NCBI RefSeq assembly: GCF_010093815.1
Contig: NW_022985551.1
Location: 6,832 to 70,831, forward strand
DNA length: 64,000 nt
Origin: Pseudovirgaria hyperparasitica
Lineage: Eukaryota > Ascomycota > Dothideomycetes > Acrospermales > Acrospermaceae
Direction of reading: 5' to 3'
Program-made: the position numbers and the translations under genes
Shown here: positions 1 through 8,351 of the stretch, piece after piece
Layout: each line of letters opens with the position of its first letter
How positions within the stretch are numbered: the stretch's first letter is position 1
The notes under the pieces: generated by a model
What the model was told of the DNA's origin: nothing
Seen by the model: the letters and a program-made list of their open reading frames with translations, nothing else
The model's database searches: none

Positions 1-520
1 ATGGATAGAGATAATATATTAATTAATATATTAACTCTTAGCGTACTAAAATGGACTAAATCGGATAGTTATAGAATACTATTAGTATTTAGTATACTAT
101 TTAATATATATTATCGATTCTTAATAATAACGCACGTAAATTATATATATATAGACATTCCTATAGCCATAGATAGTTGTCTCTTTAAGCCTTTTAATTA
201 AATATACTTTATATACTATATATTATATCCCTTAGTCTTATTCATTTAAGATACCTTCTATACTACCTATCCTTCTAAGGGTATTATATATATCTATTTT
301 ATATATACCCTTTTTAAACTCTTATATTCTATCTATAGTAGAGAATTTTCTTATTAGCTACTATTTTCTTTCTATAATAGATAAAGACTATCTATTAGCT
401 ATCTACTTATAAGTAAGTAATAATATTTTAGATCTATTACTAAGAACTTATAATACTCTAGTTTAGTTATATTCTAAGACTATATATATATTATATAATA
501 TTCTCTATCTATAAGACTCT

Positions 521-564
521 ACTCTATAATACTATACTCTATAATACTATACTCTATAATACTA
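521..564. repeat. 15-bp tandem repeat, 3 copies
   Basis: The unit ACTCTATAATACTAT is repeated three times head to tail at 521-535, 536-550 and 551-565; the last base of the third copy differs. It sits inside the AT-rich island and is not coding. Confidence 0.85.
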
Positions 565-610
565 ATACCTTTTAAACCCTAGAAAAGTAGCCTTAATTTA
601 AGGCTACCTA

Positions 611-707
611 CAGCCTACTAGTCGCAGGCTATCTACAGCCTACTAGTCGTAGGCTATCTACAGCCTACTAGTCGCAGGCTATCTACAGCCTACTAGTCGC
701 AGGCTAC
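611..707. repeat. 25-bp tandem repeat with palindromic core, nearly 4 copies
   Basis: Units begin at 611, 636, 661 and 686. The copies are identical except for one C/T difference in the second and a diverged end in the fourth. Each unit contains arms AGCCTAC and GTAGGCT (GCAGGCT in three copies) around an ACTAGT centre, so each can fold into a hairpin. The array is clearly more GC-rich than its surroundings, and a partial unit precedes it at 601-610. Confidence 0.9.
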
Positions 708-849
708 CCTAGTATATTATTATTATTATACTTTTCCTATAGTAGAACCTTTAATAACTCTACTAGTTAGAATATCTTTTAAGTAGTATAGAATATAAGT
801 CTTATATAGAATAACTAATACATTAGGGCTGATTTATTCTTTGTCCACC

Positions 850-2501
850 TTATCCTAGTAGCATACGCCTTGGGTCCTCAATATATTCTTTGACCTATAC
901 ACGAGTTAGTCTAATATGCTCTCAACCGATGGAATTACCATGCCTTGACTAAGAAAGTTACTGCTTCACGACCATCAAGGAGGCGATGATCGTAAGTGAG
1001 CGCGAGGTACATCATTGGCCGAATCTCCACCTTTCCGTCGATTGCGACCGGCTTCTCCTTGATAGCATGCAAACCAAGAACAGCTATGACAAGTCAGTTG
1101 TCAAACCTGACATGTGACACACAGCATGGCTTACCGGTCTGTGGAAGATTGATGATAGGAGTACCCATGAGCGAACCGAAGACACCACCCTGATGTGATC
1201 AGCCCAGACTTACAAATCCAGACATGTAGGACTTACGTTGCTAATAGTGAATGTACCTCCGGCCATGTCTTCGATGGTTAACTTGTTGTCACGAGCCTAT
1301 CAAAGTTAGGATGTGTAATTCATCGTTCGGGTTTCACATACCTTCTTTCCGAGGTCTGCAATGGATTGCTCAATGCCAACTAGATCTAAAGACTCGGCGT
1401 TGCGCACGACCGGGGTGACGAGACCCTTTTCAGTAGCCACTGCGACACTAATATCGACATAGTCGCGATACACAATAGTGTCACCGCCATTTGGTCCCTC
1501 AATGGAGGCGTTCACAGCCGGTAGATCCTTCATTGCCAAAATACAAGCACGCGAAAAGGCACTCATGAAGCCAAGTTTGACGCCTGTCTTCTTGAGAATC
1601 TCATCCTTATATAGCTTCCTTAGGTCCATGAGAGAAGACATATCAACCTCGTTAAACGTGGTGAGTGAGGCGGCGGTGTTCTGAGACTGCTTCAATCTTT
1701 CCGAGATACGTAGACGCATCCTGTTCATCTTCACACGCCGTTCCTCTCGACTCCCAAATGCCGAATCGGATTTTCTTGTCTCATATTCCTTAGACGACGA
1801 TGCTTGCTGTTTTTTGGGTGGCTCTTGATTATTTAGCTGACTGGATTGAGATACCTTTTCTTGTTTCGATGGCTCTGGCATCTTTTCTCCGGAAGATTTT
1901 GGTGAGATATCCTCGGTTTTTTGCTGCTCCTGTTCGCCTTTTGGCTGTGAAGCTGTCTCTTGGTCTCTTGATGCGCTCTCCTTTGGACTCTGCCCGGCCT
2001 CTTCTCTACCGCCACTCGGAGGGTCCCCTCCAGGTTCCATCTTCACGATATCTTGACCAACAGTAACGGTGTCTTCTTCGTTGACCAGGAACTCCTTGAT
2101 TGTTCCGGATTCCGGGGCATTTACAGAAACATCGATCTATCCCCAGCGTCAACCCAAATAGTTCATCAGCCAATAGCATCTGACGAACCTTATCTGTTTC
2201 AATGGTCGCAATTTCCTCATCCTGCTCAACATAGTCTCCAACCTCTGCATCGTCTGTCAGATGATGGAGAACAGTTGTTTGTAAACGTGCACGTACGTTT
2301 CGAAAACTGCTTCAATGTGCCTTCCGTGATTGACTCTGCCATCTGAGGTACCTTCACAATCTTCTCTGCTGCGAAGGATAATGAGCTATGATGCATGGAT
2401 ACATAGTGCGACAGCATACCATATGTTCGAAACTGGTAGGAACTAACGCTTTGGGAGAAGTGTTGTAGCCTTCTACTTAACATTAGCATGACCACATTCA
2501 C
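850..2501 (-). CDS. KGD2: Dihydrolipoamide succinyltransferase, E2 of 2-oxoglutarate dehydrogenase
   Basis: Mitochondrial matrix E2 that moves succinyl groups from lipoyl-lysine to CoA in the TCA cycle. Exons on the minus strand are 2501/2483-2420, 2368-2297, 2244-2189, 2136-1342, 1296-1237, 1189-1135, 1083-944 and 894-850. The start is either 2501 or the methionine at 2483 (428 aa); both give a short basic presequence ending near FRTYAEK. The lipoyl domain contains IETDKIDV with the lipoylated lysine at about residue 64, exactly at an exon end. A Pro/Ser/Glu/Lys-rich linker follows (about 110-190), then the acyltransferase core with DHRLLDG (His400, Asp404). The last intron (943-895) must be GC-AG: only GTCAAG|GC...TATAG|GTCAAA restores the conserved tail [16 protein letters not shown], and without it the frame ends early. 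The gene is divergent from the complex I gene next to it. Family assignment is firm; the exact start is not. Confidence 0.93.
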
Positions 2502-3050
2502 CAGCCGATGATGGTAGCGTCTACTTTGGCGTCATGGATATCAAACCCGACGAGATTGAACGGCCGATTGCGGAAAAATGTCTTGAGCAGGCGGGTGGTA
2601 AGCAAGCACGAGCTGTTAATGGACGCGACGACGGTCGAAGACCTCGCATGCCTGGCAGGCGGCGAAAGCACTGTTGACTTGACATCACAGGCTATGAGAA
2701 GCTGCTCTTCAGCTGTAGCGATATGGTAGAGAGAGGAAGAAGAAGAAGAAGAAGAAGAAGAAGAGGGACACAAAGTACAGCTAACGCGGCGCTTCAATGG
2801 CGATGTAGCTGTTTGAGACGCTGCCGAAAACCACGCGGAGCCTAGCGTGGCGGCGCGGCAGCGGACCTGAAATATTAGCGCGATCCGAGCAGCTTCACCG
2901 GGAACTCCACGGCTACCTTACTCTCTATGTCTACCATCAAACACCCAGCTACACTTCTGGACGAATCGCAGTCAATACCCGATAGTCATAAATCTTCTTC
3001 TTCGAGACCTATAACTGTACACCAACGACAGTGAAGGCTTAGTTCCAAGG
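2502..3050. promoter_or_regulatory. Divergent promoter between KGD2 and the complex I LYR gene
   Basis: This 549-base gap separates two genes transcribed away from each other, both for mitochondrial proteins. It contains a GAA microsatellite at about 2735-2765. I see no recognisable coding exon, although open frames run through it. Shared control is inferred from geometry only. Confidence 0.5.
2735..2765. repeat. (GAA)n microsatellite
   Basis: About ten GAA triplets in a row lie upstream of KGD2. On the minus strand they read as a polyserine (TCT/TTC) tract in a spurious frame, so I treat the tract as a non-coding purine run in the divergent promoter. Confidence 0.9.
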
Positions 3051-3578
3051 ATGTCGACAAAGCAGACGGTGCTGTCAGTACCTCGATCTCTCTCACCCAA
3101 GCCCTCATACTTGCACTGTAACATCGATTTGACACGTCTACCAGGTCACTCTACCGTCGCTCGTTGAAGCTGTCACTTGACTGGGCTGTTCACAGATATC
3201 TATGGCGGGGTCAGGCCTTGTACATTCGTTCGCTATTCGAAAACAACAAACACATTACTGAGCCGAGACAACAGAAGGCAGGTGGCCCATAGCAAGGAAG
3301 AGTAAAAAGCACAGGCTGACCAATGATTCACAGGCTTTGATTCAGGAGACGGAAGGTTTGCTTGAAAAATGGAAGCATCCTGACCCATACAGGCCCCCAA
3401 CAGCACCAGGAGGTATGAGACCCTTGATGCAAAACCTCGAACCAAAGCCAATCGCTCATCATGTTAGGTTCTAAATACGAGAGGAATATACCAGCACCAA
3501 TACTCGATCGTAAGTCAGTATCACTGATGTTATCAACGCAGGCTAACCCCTACAGCGCCCCCGAAAATGTCACTTTGA
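3051..3578 (+). CDS. LYR-motif complex I subunit, NDUFB9/B22-like
   Basis: A small accessory subunit of NADH:ubiquinone oxidoreductase, spread over five short exons: 3051-3073, 3145-3277, 3334-3412, 3468-3509 and 3556-3578, giving 99 aa. The joined protein has the LYR motif (SLYRRSLKLSLDW, residues about 9-21), then WRGQALYIRSLFENN, a helix with EPRQQK, KWKHPDPYRPPTAPGG and a proline-rich end (PAPILDPPPKMSL). This order matches the fungal NDUFB9 (LYRM3) family. The second intron (3278-3333) requires GC-AG (CAGAAG|GCAGGT...TTCACAG|GCT), since the neighbouring GT breaks the frame. The donor of the first intron (GTCAGT at 3074) is the least certain part, so the first eight residues are provisional. 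It is head to head with KGD2. Confidence 0.85.
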
Positions 3579-4096
3579 TGTTGTTAGTGGAGCCAAACTA
3601 GAAGGCTTAGGAAAATAGCTCGCTCGCAGACGATTCATATAAATTGCGCAGGCTGTCCAAACATAGATATAGCTGATCGATGTATTGATGCAATTATCAA
3701 ATTGGACTTACCGACTGACAGGTTCTCCATATCTACCAATTTGTATACTGAGGGTAATGCTCCTAGATTTGTCGACGGTTTCCTGGAGATTCTTGCATCG
3801 CATTCAATGATAATAATCTTGACAACCTGTCTTGCTATGTAAAAACCTTATGCTTACTTGGAATACATGGCGCATTAGTGGCGATTAGTTGAAAAACGCA
3901 AATCAGGCACGGTTAAGTCCACAAAGGACGAATGTGTTAATCTCATCAGATTTCATCCATGATTATGGAAGTAATATACAGCCCTACTGCTATTATGCAG
4001 TACGATATGAAGACCGTAAACCCAAGACCCAACCGAACCCCGTTATCATTGCATGAAACACCAAGCCGCGCCCATAAAACATCAAACAAAACAAGT
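3579..4096. other. Convergent intergenic region
   Basis: Between the 3' ends of the complex I gene and H2A. It should hold both 3' UTRs. I see no conserved frame and no RNA gene in it. Confidence 0.5.
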
Positions 4097-4656
4097 CTAC
4101 AATTCTTGCGAAGGGCCCTTGCCTGCCTTGGCAGTCTTCTTGGGAAGAAGGTCTGGAAAAACATAAGCATCGACACTGATTTGACGAATTGAATAACGTA
4201 CTTTGATGAATGTTTGGCAGAACACCACCCTGTGCAATAGTGACATGCCCAAGTAGCTTGTTCAACTCCTCGTCATTGCGGATAGCTAACTGAAGATGAC
4301 GAGGAATGATACGCGTCTTCTTGTTATCACGAGCGGCGTTACCAGCGAGCTCGAGAATTTCAGCAGCAAGGTATTCGAGAACAGCCGCGAGATAAACAGG
4401 AGCACCAGCACCAACACGCTGAGCGTAGTTGCCTTTCCTCAACAAACGATGAACACGACCGACGGGGAAAGCCAGACCGGCTTTAGACGAGCGACTAGAG
4501 TTAGAGATTAGATCAAGCTGTAAATTATGATTGTAGACCGAATCTCGTATGAGCCCCATTTGAAAGCAATGAGGCTGAGGCGAACGAAGGAAGTACATAC
4601 GATTGAGCGGAGCTCTTGGAGCCTGAGGCCTTACCACCGGATTTGCCGCCAGTCAT
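4097..4656 (-). CDS. HTA1: Histone H2A
   Basis: Core nucleosomal histone. Exons on the minus strand are 4656-4601, 4494-4202 and 4152-4097 (134 aa). The protein starts [14 protein letters not shown], continues through [18 protein letters not shown], the acidic-patch region ([25 protein letters not shown]) and ends [13 protein letters not shown]. The C-terminal SQEL places the DNA-damage phosphorylation motif in the canonical H2A, as usual in fungi, where major H2A does the work of H2A.X. Two introns with GTATGT and GTACGT donors interrupt it. It is divergent from H2B, the classic co-regulated pair. Every residue block aligns with fungal H2A, so the call is secure. Confidence 0.98.
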
Positions 4657-5281
4657 TTTGAGAGAGTTGAAAGTTTCGGGTTCGAAAACGGGTTTTGGGT
4701 GGGTTGAGGACGTTAGAGATGTGGTGAGCTGACGAGATGCGGTCGTTGACGGATAATCGAAGATGGAGAGAAGGAGAAAGGTTGACTACGGTGAGGGGCG
4801 GTAGCAGATTATAAGGACATCGCGCTCGGTTGTTATGGTTAGGCGCATCACTCACTTGCCAGGGCGCGCTTCGTCCCCATCAAAGCTTGGTAGAAGGCAT
4901 ACCGAAGTAGTTGCGGTGCACAGACCCTGCCTGAAGTGGGTAAGTGCCATCGAGGACACTACTTTTGCGCAGGCTAGCTATTAGCTCGTAAGTTAGCAGG
5001 CACGTCGGGGGATAAGAGGCCAGTCGCGACCGACGCGCAGGTTTGTTGACTTATCGCCGCCGTAGTACATATTAGGTTAGCTCCACGACACCTCTGTCTG
5101 TTTCGATTCCCCCCAATGCACCTTCTGCCCAAGCTCCATAAGTAGGCGCGTCGCCCACCTTTGACGACCTGTTCCCTTCATCTCTCTTTCATCAAGCCCA
5201 TCTCACGTTACAACGCAGCTCATCCATTAACCATCTCGAACGTACCGGACTTGTCCATCCTCACAATTCCAAAAATTTGAA
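4657..5281. promoter_or_regulatory. Divergent H2A-H2B promoter
   Basis: The 625-base region between the two histone start codons must carry control sequence for both. It contains several GC-rich CGCG-bearing blocks (for example around 4862-4870, 5030-5040 and 5145-5155) and a TTATAAGG sequence near 4810. No named histone element is certain by eye; S-phase co-regulation is known for such pairs and inferred here. Confidence 0.6.
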
Positions 5282-5842
<561 letters not shown>

Positions 5843-6330
5843 AAGATTGTTTGATGTTGGGTTTACTTCTTTTGGGTTTACAGTCCTGATGTGTTTCAGG
5901 AAGAGCATTCGGGGTTGGGATGAGGAGTCAATGGTTTCAATAATGCTTTATGGGTTGGTTTGCTTGTTTCGCAGAGATCCTGGCATATCTCATTGATATC
6001 TGGATCGCCGCATAGGCTGTATATTATACGGGACAGGACTCGTAAGGAATGAAAGCTCTTTTACTACTCCATTGCGTGTCATCTTCTGCGTATCTGCTCG
6101 GTGAGAGTTGTGTGTTGGGTGTGATTTACAGATTATTCTCATGCTGTTCTTTTTTTCGTGGAGCTGAGGTGAGTATATGCGTATATTTTACTGACACTTG
6201 TGTTGTCAGTCGAGCACAAACTATTGGTAAGCGACATGCGCACTGTGGCGCGATATCACAAATTAAACAATTATCCGCTGTGCTGCATTGGTGCGTGTTT
6301 TGATAATCGGATTATTCTTGTCGATTTCTA
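5843..6330. other. Convergent intergenic region
   Basis: Lies between the 3' ends of H2B and ATG4. It is T-rich with only short open frames and no conserved protein. It probably holds the two 3' UTRs. Confidence 0.5.
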
Positions 6331-7720
6331 TCAAAGTCCCTCTTCATCGGTATCGTCAAAAGTTTGAACATCGTCAATCGCACGTTCACGTTCATCACCA
6401 GTCCATAGCGTCGGAGGCTCAGTGTCAGCTACGTGTACGATCGGTTTCCCTTGGACGCAGGCGATGTCATGGCGCCATAGTTTCCAGTCGTCTTCGTCTT
6501 TGATAAGGAAGGCGATGAGCATGGAAGGATCCATTTCTGGGACATTTAGTCGCCGGATCCGCCGAGTGTGACAGGAATCCACATCTTCCCGTGTATATTG
6601 CGAAGGATCGACATGGAAAGGTAGGAGCGGCCGCGTGTGATGAGGATCAAGGTAGAACAATGTCTGGCTTTGCATGCCGACGAAGTAGTGGGATGCGGCA
6701 GGGCGACCTCTGTGATGTGTCAGGAAAGGGGAAATTCGGCCAAGCACGATGGATTGTTTCGCATACCCTGCAATACCGATGGACTGTGGCATCTGTAGAG
6801 CGTTCTTGAGTGCCTCCCAATATACTGGTGTTACTCGGTCTATTCCTAGTCGTATGCTGACCAGAACGAGCGTAGGATGAAATGCACCTGCAGACTTAGC
6901 AACGTTGAAGAAGCTATCTTCGTATACATCGGCACTATCGCAGGTGATATACACGCGCAACTGGCACTCTGTGTAGCTGTTGGCCAGATGTCTGAACTAT
7001 GATCAGTCGTAAATTCCACCTCCAGACAAAAGCTTACTGTATAGATCGTGCTGCAGCTGATGGACCAAACCATTCTCCGGGGTGCTTGCCGCAAGCAGCT
7101 GCACCGTACTCTACAAATCGATGCACGGAGAATGGTGCACTCGGATCATCTGCGAACAACGAGAGGAGCTTCCGTTCTTCATTTGGCGTGGCACCTCTTC
7201 TCCATTTTCTTCCAAGGTTCAGTATCAGGAGTGCATTAGCCAATATGCTTTGACCTGACCGGATCATACATCCCCAGCCTGTATCCGACGTAAACCCATC
7301 TTGATTCAGGTTCTTTATTCGTACAGCCAGGCTCATGCTAGCCAATGCTTTCGGGTCTTGAGACTTCGGGATAGGTTGGAAGTTCGAGCGATACGTTAGC
7401 CATATTTTAGCTTCGAAGTCGTCCAGAAAGGCTGTCGGCCAACCCCCATCATCATCATTTTGGGTGTTATCCTTAAGAGGGTTTGCTCTTTCATCTTCGT
7501 ATGATTCGTTATCGACGGCGACAAATGACGAGGTCTGAGAGGTGTAGGATACCGTAGAGCCTGGTGTCGAGGCCTGCACAGGCTCAGGAAGTTCGGATTT
7601 GAACTCATCGGTTCTGTAAATCTGCCCCAGGCACCAGATGGGTGACTGGTCATCATACTTTGGCGCAGGATTCCAGAGCCGCTGGACGATGCGTTTGCTG
7701 TATCGACCCAAATCCTCCAT
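6331..7720 (-). CDS. ATG4: Cysteine protease ATG4
   Basis: Processes the C terminus of Atg8 and later delipidates Atg8-PE, in cytosol and at autophagic membranes. Exons on the minus strand are 7720-7038, 6991-6767 and 6709-6331 (428 aa). The catalytic cysteine lies in FTSDTGWGCMIRSGQS (Cys151); the Asp and His of the triad are in FYLDPHHTRP (Asp324, His326). WFGPSAAARSIQ and VTPVYWEALKNALQMPQS are also family blocks. The second intron (6766-6710, 57 bases) is a multiple of three and has no stop, so unspliced RNA reads straight through; splicing restores the conserved GIAGGRPAASHYF. Residues 40-95 form a Ser/Asp-rich insert after YRTDEF. Peptidase C54 assignment is firm. Confidence 0.95.
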
Positions 7721-8351
7721 GTGTGAATAACGACAAGGTTTAGCTTAGTGGCTGAGCAGGAAGGAATCGCCGAGGCCCAAGTGAGTGTACAGGTGAACTT
7801 AGTGGTATGTTTGAAGCAGAAGGCGCATGTTCAGTACGAGCTATCGAACAGGTAAGGCAGAACTGTAGTCTGTAGGATAGCTTTGGAGCTGCTCTCGATG
7901 TTGTTTGCCAGTGTATAAAGATGTTTGGTGTGGAAGGAGTAGGATGGAGATCACGCTCGCCGTCGTCACAAGGTAAATGGTATAGGTATCATTAGAGCTA
8001 TTACAGCGGGAGTGTTAATTACAGGCGGTATTAAGCAGCCTGCTCTGGAGGACGTCGTTGGTCACACCCTGGCTAGAGCCTAGCAGAGAGCTGTGTGCCT
8101 GAGGCAGACTTTGGTGGGGTGGTTTGGGTAGCTTTACTCGCCGCTGTCAATTAATTAATGGCAAATCCTAACTTAAACGTCAACAGCCATCTGAGCTACA
8201 AGGGTTAAAAAGCTTGAACGCCACTTGCACTTCAATGACCACAACCAACTGACCTCGCTGTTTTCTCAAACACCGTGTCTCCTCGCTTCACAACAGCCAC
8301 TTGGTCTTCTACTTTGGCTCGGTTTTGTTGCAGTTCATCTATTTCGCGGGC
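7721..8351. promoter_or_regulatory. Divergent ATG4-SQS1 promoter
   Basis: The 631-base gap separates two genes transcribed away from each other. No conserved frame is seen. It should contain both promoters and 5' leaders; no motif stands out. Confidence 0.4.

Larger units (their letters stand above)
1..849. other. AT-rich island, probably RIP-degraded repeat DNA
   Basis: The stretch is dominated by A and T, with long runs of TATA-like sequence and no frame with fungal codon bias. A 66-codon open frame at its start is made of low-complexity AT codons and is not credible. Two tandem repeats lie inside it and are listed separately. Base composition changes sharply to normal at about 830-850, where the 3' end of KGD2 begins. 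This looks like an AT isochore left by repeat-induced point mutation of old repeats; that origin is inferred, because no transposon family can be recognised. Confidence 0.65.

Noticed and set aside
1-201. 66-codon open frame at the window start
   Set aside because: Made of AT-rich low-complexity codons in an AT island, with no domain or codon bias.
2498-2797. 99-codon minus-strand frame overlapping the KGD2 start, with a polyserine run
   Set aside because: The serine run is the GAA microsatellite read backwards. KGD2's presequence already begins at 2501/2483 in another frame; a role as an upstream exon cannot be shown.
3233-3451. 72-codon minus-strand frame
   Set aside because: It is the antisense shadow of the complex I LYR gene exons.
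6331-7720. ATG4 read as one unspliced 209-codon frame plus another
   Set aside because: Conserved IQ(H)LANSYTECQLRVYIT and GIAGGRPAASHYF appear only after splicing at 7037/6991 and 6766/6709.
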